DNA from: Xylanimonas protaetiae
GTDB lineage: Bacteria; Actinomycetota; Actinomycetes; Actinomycetales; Cellulomonadaceae
Direction: 5' to 3'
NCBI RefSeq assembly: GCF_004135385.1
Contig: NZ_CP035493.1
Span: forward strand, 3,601,440-3,665,439
DNA length: 64,000 nucleotides
The notes under the pieces are model-generated. The model was not told where the DNA came from and searched no databases. It saw only the letters and a program-made list of their open reading frames with translations. This document shows positions 1 to 9,559 of this stretch, piece by piece. How positions within the stretch are numbered: position 1 is the first letter of the stretch; each line of letters begins with the position of its first letter. Made by a program: the position numbers and the translations under genes.

Positions 1-397
1 GGAGCTCCTTGATGACCGAGCCCCACAGGCGCGGCTGCCGCCCCGCCCAGCGGATCCGCACGCCCCACGAGCCCATCTCGTCCCGGCGGCGGCGGATCAC
101 GTCGCGGTTGAAGCCCAGCAGGAACTTGACCTCCTCGGGCGAGCGCTTCCAGTTCTCCGTCGAGAACGCGTACGCGCTGATGTTCTTGACGCCCAGCTGC
201 ACCGCCCCGGCGACGACGTCGAGCAGCTGCTTCTCGCCCGCCTTGTGCCCCTCGATGCGGGACAGGCCGCGCTGGTTGGCCCACCGCCCGTTGCCGTCCA
301 TGACGACGGCGACGTGCTTCGGCAGCAGGTCCGCCGGGATGGACGGCGGCGTCGCTCCCGACGGGTGCGGGAACGGCTCGGCGTAGGTGCGGGGCAT
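1..397 (-). CDS. uppS: Isoprenyl transferase (undecaprenyl diphosphate synthase type), 3' part cut off by window edge
   Basis: Cis-prenyltransferase that condenses isopentenyl diphosphate onto an allylic primer to make the polyprenyl carrier lipid for cell-wall synthesis at the cytoplasmic membrane. The 132 visible residues carry the family signature MDGNGRWA at about residues 33-40, in which Asp34 is the expected Mg-binding catalytic residue, and the FSTENWKR motif that follows. The ATG start shares one base with the recO stop (TGATG), so translation is probably coupled to recO. The C-terminal half lies outside the window. The exact product chain length cannot be told from this part; actinomycetes often carry two such paralogues. 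Confidence 0.93.
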   Translation of the reverse strand, partial: MPRTYAEPFPHPSGATPPSIPADLLPKHVAVVMDGNGRWANQRGLSRIEGHKAGEKQLLDVVAGAVQLGVKNISAYAFSTENWKRSPEEVKFLLGFNRDVIRRRRDEMGSWGVRIRWAGRQPRLWGSVIKEL

Positions 398-1164
398 CAG
401 GTCTCCAGGTCAGGCCCGGGCGCGGGCGCGGTCGTGGTGCGGTCGACGTGGCGGAGCGAGCGCAGCGTGCGCTCCAGGTAGTACTGCGCGTAGGCGGCGA
501 CGATGCCCGACGCCTCCTTGCGGTGCCGCTCCCCCGACGCGTCCGCCGTCGCCCAGTCTCCCGTGAGGAGCGCGGCGAGCAGGTCGAACGTCTGCGGGGC
601 GGGCGCCGTCGAGCCCGGGGGGCGGCAGCGCGAGCACACCGCGCCGCCCGTCGCGACGGAGAACGAGTGGTGCGGGCCCGGCTCGCCGCACCGCGCGCAG
701 TCGGTGAACGACGGCGCCCAGCCGGCGACGGCGAGCGCGCGCAGCAGGTACGAGTCCATGACGAGCGACGGCGTGTGGTCGCGCTGGGCCAGCGCCCGCA
801 GCGCCCCGGCGAGCAGCCAGTACTGCTGCACCGCGGGCTCCCGCTCGGCCTCGACGAGCCGGTCGGCCGCCTCGAGCATGGGCGCTCCGGCCGTGTACAG
901 GGCGTAGTCCTCGCAGATGGCGCGCGCGTACGGCCCGATGGTCTCGACCTGGGTCACGGTGTCGAGCGACCGCCCGACGTGCAGCTGCACGTCCACGACC
1001 ATGAACGGCTCCAGCCGGGCGCCGAACCGCGACGACGTGCGCCGCACGCCCTTGGCGACGCCGCGCACCTTGCCGTTCTCGCGCGTCAGCAGCGTGACGA
1101 TGCGGTCGGCCTCACCCAGCTTGTGGGTGCGCAGCACGATCGCGTCGTCTCGGTACAGGGGCAC
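397..1164 (-). CDS. recO: DNA repair protein RecO
   Basis: Recombination mediator that works with RecF/RecR to load RecA on SSB-coated single strands and anneals complementary strands. The 255-residue protein begins with the typical N-terminal OB-fold sequence ([20 protein letters not shown]) and ends with a helical domain carrying a CxxC...CxxC zinc motif (CARC ... CSRC) near residues 160-185. The GTG at 1164 is chosen because the conserved family N-terminus starts right there; the open frame upstream is antisense to clpP3. It is followed without a gap by uppS. The recO-uppS pairing near era and leuA is common in actinomycetes. Confidence 0.93.
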   Translation of the reverse strand: MPLYRDDAIVLRTHKLGEADRIVTLLTRENGKVRGVAKGVRRTSSRFGARLEPFMVVDVQLHVGRSLDTVTQVETIGPYARAICEDYALYTAGAPMLEAADRLVEAEREPAVQQYWLLAGALRALAQRDHTPSLVMDSYLLRALAVAGWAPSFTDCARCGEPGPHHSFSVATGGAVCSRCRPPGSTAPAPQTFDLLAALLTGDWATADASGERHRKEASGIVAAYAQYYLERTLRSLRHVDRTTTAPAPGPDLET

Positions 1165-1190
1165 GCGCCCATTCTCCCAGGCCGGTACGA

Positions 1191-1216
1191 CAGGGCGGCA
1201 CCTCCCCGTCGCCCTG
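1191..1216. promoter_or_regulatory. Inverted repeat in the recO/clpP3 divergent promoter region
   Basis: CAGGGCG and CGCCCTG arms separated by 12 bases. It lies between the divergent recO and clpP3 starts. It could be an operator or chance pairing in GC-rich DNA. Confidence 0.3.
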
Positions 1217-1260
1217 CGCGGAGTCGCAGGACCCGGACGACGACGGCACCGGCGCCGCTC

Positions 1261-1276
1261 TGGGCGGATCCGCCCA
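1261..1276. promoter_or_regulatory. Perfect 16-bp palindrome upstream of clpP3
   Basis: TGGGCGGATCCGCCCA reads identically on both strands and ends 48 bases before the clpP3 start. It is the strongest dyad in the recO/clpP3 intergenic region and is a candidate operator. It does not resemble the palindrome in front of popR (2976-2990). Confidence 0.4.
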
Positions 1277-1324
1277 CGGCAGCGCGGCACCCCACGCGCG
1301 CCGCGCACGGCGCACGGTGGGTCC

Positions 1325-1951
1325 ATGAGCGAGACACCCCCACCCCGGCTCTTCGACGCCGCCGCCCGCAGCGGCCTGTACGAGCGCCGCGTCCTCGTGC
1401 TCGACGGCGTCCTCGACGACGACAACGGCACCCTCCTCTCGACGCAGCTCGTGACGCTCGCTGCCGAGGACCCGACCGCCGACATCGCCCTGTGGATCCA
1501 CTCCCCCGGCGGCTCCGTGCCCGCGATGCTCGCGATCCGCGACCTCATGCGGACGATCCCGAACGACGTCGCGACGCTCGCGCTCGGGTTCGCCGCGAGC
1601 GCGGGGCAGTTCCTGCTCTCGGCGGGCACGCCCGGCAAGCGCCGGGCGCTGCCGCACGCGCGGATCCTGCTGCACCAGGGGTCCGCGGGCATCGGCGGCA
1701 CCGCCGTCGACATCGAGCTGCAGGCGGACGACCTGCGGCACATGCGCGACACCGTGCTGGGCCTGGTCGCGCAGGACACCGGGCAGCCGCGCGAGCGCGT
1801 CTTCGAGGACTCGTTGCACGACCACTGGTTCACGGCGCAGGAGGCGCTCGACTACGGGTTCGTCGACGCCGTCGTCGGATCGTTCGGGGACATCGCGCCG
1901 CTGCGACGCGGTGTGACCGGCTTCGGCCGCACTCCGGAGGAGGTCCGATGA
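1325..1951 (+). CDS. clpP3: ClpP-family serine protease subunit, catalytic triad intact (ClpP3-like)
   Basis: Peptidase subunit of a Clp protease, expected to form heptameric rings fed by a Clp ATPase in the cytoplasm. The 208-residue protein has the oxyanion SPGG motif (60-63), catalytic Ser92 in AASAG, His117 in LLHQ and Asp162, so the Ser-His-Asp triad is complete. The N-terminal axial-loop region is unlike ClpP1/P2. ATG 1325 is preceded by GGTGGG. The stop overlaps the next clpP start (ATGA), so both subunits are probably made together. With the convergent popR-like gene, the layout matches the Streptomyces clpP3-clpP4/popR locus; the numbering is inferred from that context. The main clpP1P2 locus is expected elsewhere. 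Confidence 0.85.
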   Translation: MSETPPPRLFDAAARSGLYERRVLVLDGVLDDDNGTLLSTQLVTLAAEDPTADIALWIHSPGGSVPAMLAIRDLMRTIPNDVATLALGFAASAGQFLLSAGTPGKRRALPHARILLHQGSAGIGGTAVDIELQADDLRHMRDTVLGLVAQDTGQPRERVFEDSLHDHWFTAQEALDYGFVDAVVGSFGDIAPLRRGVTGFGRTPEEVR

Positions 1952-2535
1952 GCACGTACACGATCCCGACCGTCATCGCCCAGCACCCGCGCGGCGAGCG
2001 CGCCCTGGACGTCTACTCGCAGCTGCTGACCGAGCGGATCATCTACCTGGGCACCGCGGTCGACGCGGGCGTGGCCAACGCCCTCATCGCGCAGCTGCTG
2101 TTCCTGGAGTCCGCCGACCCGGACTCCGACATCCAGCTCTACGTCCACTGCGAGGGCGGCGACCCGGGGGCGGGCCTGGCCGTCTACGACACGCTGCGGT
2201 ACATCAGGCCGGCCGTCGCGACGACGGTCGTGGGCGAGGCCGTCGCGGTCGGCGCGGTGCTGCTCGCCGCGGGCACGCCCGGCAAGCGGGCGGCGCTGCC
2301 GCACGCGCGCGTCGTGCTGCACCAGCCGGCGGCGCAGAGGCGCGGGCCGATCCCCGACCTGATCCTCCAGGCGGACGAGGTGCTGCGGATCCGCTCCGAC
2401 CTGGAGGGCGTGCTCGCCCGGCACACGGGCCAGTCGGTGGAGCACCTGCGCGCCGACACCGACCAAGACCGAGTCCTGACGGCCGAACAGGCCCGAACCT
2501 ACGGCCTGATCGACCACGTCATCACCCAGCGCTGA
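1948..2535 (+). CDS. clpP4: ClpP-family subunit with catalytic Ser replaced by Ala (ClpP4-like)
   Basis: Second ClpP paralogue of 195 residues, translationally coupled to the first. The N-terminus (IAQHPRGERALDVYSQLLTERIIYLG) and fold are typical ClpP. Aligning its GEAVAVGAVLLAAG with the usual GQAASMGAFLL motif puts Ala100 where the nucleophilic serine should be. His125 (VLHQ) and Asp170 are kept, and SPGG has become CEGG at 68-71. It is therefore predicted to be proteolytically silent, serving as a structural or regulatory partner in a mixed ClpP3P4 barrel, similar in principle to plastid and cyanobacterial ClpR. The assignment to ClpP4 rests on gene context. Confidence 0.82.
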   Translation: MSTYTIPTVIAQHPRGERALDVYSQLLTERIIYLGTAVDAGVANALIAQLLFLESADPDSDIQLYVHCEGGDPGAGLAVYDTLRYIRPAVATTVVGEAVAVGAVLLAAGTPGKRAALPHARVVLHQPAAQRRGPIPDLILQADEVLRIRSDLEGVLARHTGQSVEHLRADTDQDRVLTAEQARTYGLIDHVITQR

Positions 2536-2542
2536 CCGTCGC

Positions 2543-2594
2543 GCGACCCTGGACGTCCGGGTATGAGCCGCCAGAAGCGGACCTTCAGGGTCGC
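2543..2594. terminator. Hairpin between convergent clpP4 and popR
   Basis: Nine-base arms GCGACCCTG (2543-2551) and CAGGGTCGC (2586-2594) enclose a second stem GTCCG/CGGAC. It lies just after the clpP4 stop and before the popR stop, suiting a bidirectional terminator. There is no T-tract, as is usual in actinomycetes. Confidence 0.6.
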
Positions 2595-2619
2595 TCGACC
2601 GAGGGGGCGGCGGGGTTGC

Positions 2620-2934
2620 TCATGCGGCTAGCGCCAGCGCTTGCGGGCCTACGGGCGCGGGGACGCGGGCCGGCGCGTCGGCGCGCACGCCCGACAGCTC
2701 CGTGGCGACGCCCAGCGTCAGGTCCACGAGGGTGACGTCCAGCGCGCCGGTGATCGCGGCGATCATCTCGCTCGACGGCTCCTTGACGCCCCGCTCGATC
2801 TCGGACAGGTACTGCGGCGACACCCCGGCGCGGGCGGCGACGTCGCCGAGCGTCTGGCCGCGCCGGTGCCGCAGCCGCCGCAGGTAGTCGCCGAGCACGT
2901 GCCGCCACAGGGGTTCGCGAGGGGATCCGGCCAT
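2620..2934 (-). CDS. popR: XRE-family regulator of the ClgR/PopR type with C-terminal Ala-Ala
   Basis: DNA-binding regulator of 104 residues with one helix-turn-helix around residues 27-55 (LGDVAARAGVSPQYLSEIER), as in ClgR/PopR proteins. It ends in ALALAA; C-terminal Ala-Ala tails make Streptomyces PopR and ClgR substrates of ClpP. It lies convergent to clpP3-clpP4, as popR does in Streptomyces, where PopR activates clpP3P4 when ClpP1P2 activity fails and is itself degraded by ClpP. That role is inferred here. A TCTGC-N5-GCAGA palindrome 42 bases upstream of its start suggests autoregulation. ClgR is the alternative identity. Confidence 0.78.
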   Translation of the reverse strand: MAGSPREPLWRHVLGDYLRRLRHRRGQTLGDVAARAGVSPQYLSEIERGVKEPSSEMIAAITGALDVTLVDLTLGVATELSGVRADAPARVPAPVGPQALALAA

Positions 2935-2975
2935 ACGGGGACGGTACGCACGCGAGGCGCTCGCGCGCCCGCGTC

Positions 2976-2990
2976 TCTGCTGACAGCAGA
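2976..2990. promoter_or_regulatory. PopR-like palindrome upstream of popR
   Basis: TCTGCTGACAGCAGA is a perfect 7-1-7 dyad between the popR start and the leuA terminator. From memory, the S. lividans PopR site is TTCTGCC-N3-GGCAGAA; this site keeps the TCTGC and GCAGAA halves with the right spacing. I found no second copy in front of clpP3. Confidence 0.5.
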
Positions 2991-3027
2991 ACGCCCGCGA
3001 CGCAGACGTGGTCTGGGTCGCGGGCGT
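2991..3027. terminator. leuA terminator hairpin
   Basis: ACGCCCGCGAC (2991-3001) and GTCGCGGGCGT (3017-3027) form a perfect 11-bp stem with a 15-base loop, 12 bases past the leuA stop. It abuts the popR palindrome. Confidence 0.7.
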
Positions 3028-3039
3028 CCTGCCGTCAGG

Positions 3040-4880
<1,841 letters not shown>

Positions 4881-4900
<20 letters not shown>

Positions 4901-4931
4901 ACGCAAGCAGGAGGCTCACCGTGACGCGCAC
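4881..4931 (-). CDS. leuL: leuA leader peptide
   Basis: A 16-residue reading frame, MRVTVSLLLACRGGAL, starting at GTG 4931 and ending 68 bases before leuA. It has three consecutive leucine codons (CTC CTG CTT) and a further leucine before the stop, with its end lying inside the hairpin region. Actinobacterial leuA genes are known to carry such leaders. The true start could also be the internal GTG giving a 12-residue peptide (MSLLLACRGGAL). Ribosome-site quality is poor for both, so the start is uncertain while the Leu cluster is clear. Confidence 0.6.
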
Positions 4932-4988
4932 GAAGTCACCATAACCCGTCGCCGAGGCCTCTCCGTCCCTGCGGCCGTGATGTGGTCG

Positions 4989-6854
4989 TCAGCCCCGCGT
5001 GCGCAGGGCGGCGTCGACGTCCGGGTCGCCCAGCGCGCCGAGCCAGTCGAGCAGCGCCGGGTACGTGGACGGGTTGGCCGCGACGAGCGGCCGCAGGTGC
5101 GGCGACTCCTGGACGATGAGCGCCAGGTCGGCCAGCGGCGTGGCCGGGTCGAGCGCCTGCGCGGCGCTCCACGGCGAGTCCGGCACGTCGACGACGGGCG
5201 GCAGGACCTGCGTGGCGCCGACGCTCCCGAAGGGGCCGACGGCGGGCGCCGCGGTCTCGACCGCAGCGGTCTCGGGCGCTGCTGTCTCGACCGCGGCGGT
5301 CTCGGGCCTCGCGGTCTCGGGCGCGGCGGGCTCGGGCTCGGGCTCGACCGGGGCGTACCGGGGCTCGACCCCGGGCACGTCGGGACCCTGACCCAGCGGC
5401 GCCATGATCGTCGTCTCCGCCGCGGACGCCTGCGGGGCGGTCACCGCCTGGACCTCGGCCTGGACCTCGGCAGCCGCGGCGCCCGCCTCGCCCCCGGCGG
5501 CCGCACCGTACGCGGCGGCGTACGGTGCCGCCCCCGCGACGGGCCCCGCCGCGCCGAAGGCGCGCTCGGCCACACCGTAGGCGGCCTCAGCAGGCCCGGA
5601 GGGCCGCACCGGAGAGGCGTACCCGCCCTCGGAGTCGTACCCACTCTCCGGGGCGGCCACGTCGTCGTCGGGCGCCGGCTCGATGAGCGGGACGGGGCCG
5701 TGGCTGCGCAGCTCGTGCAGCGAGCGCGGCACGAGGAGCACGGACAGCACGACGGCGGGGACGCCGAACGCAAGCAGCAGGTCGACCGGGTGCACGGCCG
5801 TGGTGCCCTCGGCGCGCACGATCACGAGCACCAGCCCGAGCACGACCACGACGACGGCCGCGCCGACGGCGGTGGCGTGCCCCGAGGCGAGGTCGCGGCG
5901 CAGCGCGCGGCGGGCGAAGACGAGGACCACGGCGATCAGGACGCCGAGCACCAGGCGGAGCGTGCCGTGGAGGCCGCCGACGTCGGAGGAGATCAGGCCG
6001 ACGAGGGCCAGCAGGGCCACGGACGCGCCGAGCACGATCCCGAGCTCGACCGCGTGGACCGCCACCTGCGCCCACAGGCGCGGCTGCGCGTCGGCGAGGA
6101 CGGTCTGGTCCACGACGCGCGGCACGGCGGCCGCGGCGAGCACGGGGAGCAGCAGCAGGCCGAACTGGGTGCCGTGCACGCTCTCGACCCAGGGGGCCGC
6201 GCCGGCCCCGCCCACGAGGGCCGCGCCGACCGACAGCACGATGCCCACCCCGACGAGGAGCACGCCCGCGGCCTGGTCGCCCTGCCGGTCGAACCGGCCC
6301 GCGGTCAGCCACAGCACGCCGAGCACCAGCAGCGCCGTCAGCACGAGCGCGACGACGCCCCAGGCCCCGACGCCGCCGTCGATCACGGCGAGCACGGGCG
6401 CCGCGACCGCGCCGAGCCCGATGACCCAGGCGACGGAGACGACGGCCCGCCGCCACGGCAGGCCGCCGGCGAGGACGGCGCCGGCGAGCCCGAGCCCGAG
6501 CCCCGCCCCGACGCCCACCGCGCCGCCCGGCAGCACGTCGAGCAGCACGTGGACGAGCGCGACGACGGCGAGGGGCGCGAGCCCGACCCACCGCGTCCGC
6601 TGCTCGTCGGCGGCCCAGGCGCCGGGGAAGAGCTGCGCGCGGTGCGCGTACGGCAGCGCGACGGTCAGGACCGCCACGACCGTGGCCAGCACCACCTCGA
6701 GCCGGTCGCTGCCGCGCGCCGTGGCGGTCCACGGCAGCGCGAGGCCCACGAGCAGGGCCGTCATGGCGACGACGTCGCGCACCAGGTCGCGCACCGGGAC
6801 CCCGGCGAACGGGAGGCGCGGGGAGCGCTCCGTGGTCGTGGCAGCGTCGGTCAT
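4989..6854 (-). CDS. Large membrane protein with a C-terminal variant leucine-rich-repeat-like domain
   Basis: A 621-residue protein of unknown function. About residues 25-385 hold roughly ten to twelve hydrophobic segments rich in Val, Leu and Ala. A long cytosolic-looking linker of low complexity follows, rich in Ala, Pro and Glu, including near-repeats of PETAAVETAA. The last 50 residues (LDPATPLADLALIVQESPHL onward) resemble the small variant-LRR domain fused to several actinobacterial membrane and signalling proteins. ATG 6854 follows an AGGGAG site. It stands alone between leuA and the hydrolase gene. The function cannot be named from sequence. Confidence 0.75.
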   Translation of the reverse strand: MTDAATTTERSPRLPFAGVPVRDLVRDVVAMTALLVGLALPWTATARGSDRLEVVLATVVAVLTVALPYAHRAQLFPGAWAADEQRTRWVGLAPLAVVALVHVLLDVLPGGAVGVGAGLGLGLAGAVLAGGLPWRRAVVSVAWVIGLGAVAAPVLAVIDGGVGAWGVVALVLTALLVLGVLWLTAGRFDRQGDQAAGVLLVGVGIVLSVGAALVGGAGAAPWVESVHGTQFGLLLLPVLAAAAVPRVVDQTVLADAQPRLWAQVAVHAVELGIVLGASVALLALVGLISSDVGGLHGTLRLVLGVLIAVVLVFARRALRRDLASGHATAVGAAVVVVVLGLVLVIVRAEGTTAVHPVDLLLAFGVPAVVLSVLLVPRSLHELRSHGPVPLIEPAPDDDVAAPESGYDSEGGYASPVRPSGPAEAAYGVAERAFGAAGPVAGAAPYAAAYGAAAGGEAGAAAAEVQAEVQAVTAPQASAAETTIMAPLGQGPDVPGVEPRYAPVEPEPEPAAPETARPETAAVETAAPETAAVETAAPAVGPFGSVGATQVLPPVVDVPDSPWSAAQALDPATPLADLALIVQESPHLRPLVAANPSTYPALLDWLGALGDPDVDAALRTRG

Positions 6855-6943
6855 GGGTGGTTCTCCCTCGCTCGGCGACGTCCGGACGTGACGTCCGGGC
6901 TCGTTTCTATCCTGCTTCACCCGCACGTGTCAGGTCACGTGGC

Positions 6944-8506
6944 TCAGATCCCGAGCTGGAACACGCCCCAGTAGGCCAGCCACAGCAGCAGCGACGCGGT
7001 CCCGGCGAGCGCCGCCCAGAGGGTCACCCGGGCGGGCCAGCCGGCCACGAAGACGGCCTCGGCGTCGCCCGTGCGGCGCGCGTCGCGCAGGTCGCGGGCA
7101 CGCCCGATGAGCAGCGCGAGCGCCACGACCGTCGCGACGCCCAGCAGGCGCACGCCGATCCACCCGCCCTGGACGACGAGCCAGTCCTGCTCGTAGTTGA
7201 GCGCGAGGCGGGCGACGGCCATGAGGTAGGCGATGAGCGCGACGGTGGTCGCCACGCTCCCGACGCTCAGGGCGAGCAGCAGCGGCCGGACGCCGCGCGC
7301 CATCCGGGTGGTCGAGCGGGCGCCGGGGACGCCGCGCCCGGCGGCCGCGAGGCGTCGCACGAGCGACGTCGCGCCCCACACGAGCGGGCCGACGAGGAGC
7401 AGCGCGAGCCCGCCGATCACGGAGCCGATGATGATGTCGCCGTTGCCCCACCAGCGGGGGCGCGGGACGCTCGAGGCGAGGAACAGCTGCTCCGGCTGGG
7501 CGCCCGCGATGCGCGGCTCCGCCGTCGCCGTCTCCGGGAGGCCCTGGACCCACGCGGCGACGTCGCGCGACAGCTCGGGCACCACGACGTCGTCGACCCG
7601 CAGGCCGTGGTTGGCGCCGTCGTAGAACCGCACGGTCACGGGCGCGACGCCGCCGACGGCGGTGTCCGCGATGATCTGGCGGGTGCCCTGCACGATCGGC
7701 ATGGACGGGTCGCCCGTGCCGTAGACCACGAGGACGGGCGACGTCTGGCGCTCGAGCCACGGCGTGACGTCGAAGTCGGCGTAGTCGAGCATGCCGGAGG
7801 GCAGCTGGATGCCCACGGTGCGCGGGATCGCGCGGAACACGCCCCCGGGCACGTTGGTGTTGCGCAGGAAGTTGTCGACGGCGAACGCCGCCTGCCGCCG
7901 CGGCTCGACGACGGGGGCAGACGCGAGCACGGTGAAGGAGATCCGCGGGTCCTCGGCCTGCATGATGGGCGCGATCCACGTGCCCTCGGACTCGGCGTAG
8001 AGGCCGACGTTGTCGGGGTCGACGCCCGGGACCTGGCGCAGCCACTCGACGGAGTGCTGGTAGTCGGCGGCCATCGACACGTAGTTGCGGTGCCAGAGCG
8101 TGTACGTGTCCAGCCGCTTGTCCGGCACCAGCGTGACGACGCCGGCGGAGGCGATCTGCTCGGCCTGCTCCGGGAAGGCGTCCTGCCACCGGCCGGTGCC
8201 GGCCCCGTGGATGAACACCATGCCGGGCAGGTCGTCGCCGGCGCCGACGGGCTCGCGCAGCAGACCGCTGACGCGGTAGCCGTCGAGCTGGATCTCGACC
8301 TCCGTCGAGGCGACCTCGAAGGTGCCCGGCGGGTGCACGCGCCCGGCGGCGACACCGGCGTCGGTGCCGCCGATGGCGGTGCTCGTCGCGGTCGGCGTGA
8401 TGGTGTCGGTGAGCGGCACCGGGTCCCATGCCGGCCCGGCGAGTGCCCCGAGGATCGCCAGGCCCACCAGGATCGCCGCACTCGAGGCAACCGTTCGCAA
8501 CACCAC
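6944..8506 (-). CDS. Alpha/beta hydrolase fused to a C-terminal membrane domain
   Basis: A 520-residue protein. An N-terminal membrane anchor (about 8-28) precedes an extracytoplasmic alpha/beta-hydrolase domain: HGAGTGRW forms the oxyanion region, the nucleophile elbow is YAESEGTW, a putative acid is in GTGDPSMP, and the His is in DGANHGLR. After about residue 335 come four or five transmembrane helices. This points to a membrane-tethered esterase or peptidase acting outside the cell; the substrate is unknown. The start is GTG 8506 or the adjacent GTG 8503, and no clear ribosome site separates them. It lies downstream of era in the same direction, after a decayed duplicate of the era 3' end. 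Confidence 0.8.
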   Translation of the reverse strand: MVLRTVASSAAILVGLAILGALAGPAWDPVPLTDTITPTATSTAIGGTDAGVAAGRVHPPGTFEVASTEVEIQLDGYRVSGLLREPVGAGDDLPGMVFIHGAGTGRWQDAFPEQAEQIASAGVVTLVPDKRLDTYTLWHRNYVSMAADYQHSVEWLRQVPGVDPDNVGLYAESEGTWIAPIMQAEDPRISFTVLASAPVVEPRRQAAFAVDNFLRNTNVPGGVFRAIPRTVGIQLPSGMLDYADFDVTPWLERQTSPVLVVYGTGDPSMPIVQGTRQIIADTAVGGVAPVTVRFYDGANHGLRVDDVVVPELSRDVAAWVQGLPETATAEPRIAGAQPEQLFLASSVPRPRWWGNGDIIIGSVIGGLALLLVGPLVWGATSLVRRLAAAGRGVPGARSTTRMARGVRPLLLALSVGSVATTVALIAYLMAVARLALNYEQDWLVVQGGWIGVRLLGVATVVALALLIGRARDLRDARRTGDAEAVFVAGWPARVTLWAALAGTASLLLWLAYWGVFQLGI

Positions 8507-8569
8507 GTCAGGAGACTACCTGCGGGCCCCGACGGCAGCCCCGGACTGCACGCCGCCGTGGCGCGCCGG

Positions 8570-8630
8570 GATCAGAAGCCCAGCGTGCGCGGCTGCCCTG
8601 GATCAGAATCCCAGCTTGCGCAGCTGCTTG
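8570..8630. repeat. Tandem duplication of the 3' end of era
   Basis: Bases 8570-8599 match 8601-8630 at 24 of 30 positions. The second unit holds the real last codons and stop of era; the first is a diverged copy lying just past the stop and would read QPRTLGF-stop in place of QLRKLGF-stop. Confidence 0.6.
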
Positions 8631-9559
8631 GGGTCCCGCTGCCAGTCCTTGGCGACCTTGACGTGCAGGTCGAGGTAGACGCGCGTGCCGAGCAGCCGCT
8701 CGATCCCCTGCCGGGCGCGCGTGCCGACCTCGCGCAGCCGCGACCCGCCGCGGCCGATGACGATGGCCTTCTGCGACTCGCGTTCCACGTAGAGGTTGAC
8801 GCGCACGTCGAGCAGGGGCGGCCGGCCCTTCGACGCGTCGCCCGAGCCCTCGCGCTCCACGATCTCGTCGACGACGACGGCCAGCGAGTGGGGCAGCTCG
8901 TCGCGGACGCCCTCGAGGGCGGCCTCGCGCACGAGCTCGGCGACCATGATCTGCTCGGGCTCGTCGGTCAGCTCGCCGCCCGGGTAGAGCTCGGGTCCCT
9001 CGGGCAGGTGCTGGACGAGCACGTCCTCGAGCTCGTCGACCTGGTAGCCGTCCTTGGCGGACACGGGCACGATGGCGGCCCACTCGCGCTCGTGCTCGGT
9101 GGCGAGGGCGTCGACGGCGAGCAGGTGCTCCATGAGGGTCTGCCGGTCGACGAGGTCGGCCTTGGTGACCACCGCGACGACGGGCACCGCGCGGCGGCCC
9201 GTCATCAGGGGCGCGAGCTGGGCGGCGATGAACCGGTCTCCGGGGCCCACCTTCTGGTCGGCGGGCAGGCAGAACGCGATGACGTCGACCTCGCCGAGCG
9301 TCTCCTTGACGAGGTCGTTGAGCCGCTGGCCGAGCAGCGTGCGGGGCCGGTGCAGGCCGGGCGTGTCGACGAGCACGAGCTGGGCGTCGTCGCGGTGCAC
9401 GATGCCGCGGATGGTGTGGCGCGTGGTCTGCGGGCGCGCGGACATGATCGCGACCTTCTCCCCCACGAGCGCGTTCGTCAGCGTGGACTTGCCCGCGTTG
9501 GGGCGGCCCACGAGACAGGCGAAGCCCGAGCGGTGCGCGGGGGTGGTGGGGGTGCTCAT
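8603..9559 (-). CDS. era: GTPase Era
   Basis: Ras-like GTPase that binds the 3' end of 16S rRNA and helps mature the 30S subunit at the inner face of the membrane. The 318 residues show G1 GRPNAGKS (19-26), the G2 region PQTTRH, G3 DTPG, G4 TKAD and G5 SAKD, then a C-terminal KH domain with GRGGSRLREVG. The ATG overlaps the stop of the CNNM gene (ATGA), ending a tightly coupled phoH-ybeY-CNNM-era run of RNA and ribosome maintenance genes that is conserved in actinomycetes. Confidence 0.97.
   Translation of the reverse strand: MSTPTTPAHRSGFACLVGRPNAGKSTLTNALVGEKVAIMSARPQTTRHTIRGIVHRDDAQLVLVDTPGLHRPRTLLGQRLNDLVKETLGEVDVIAFCLPADQKVGPGDRFIAAQLAPLMTGRRAVPVVAVVTKADLVDRQTLMEHLLAVDALATEHEREWAAIVPVSAKDGYQVDELEDVLVQHLPEGPELYPGGELTDEPEQIMVAELVREAALEGVRDELPHSLAVVVDEIVEREGSGDASKGRPPLLDVRVNLYVERESQKAIVIGRGGSRLREVGTRARQGIERLLGTRVYLDLHVKVAKDWQRDPKQLRKLGF

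Noticed and set aside
448-2535. 695-residue plus-strand open frame
   Set aside because: Its first two thirds are antisense to recO and out of frame with clpP3; only the end is real, as clpP4.
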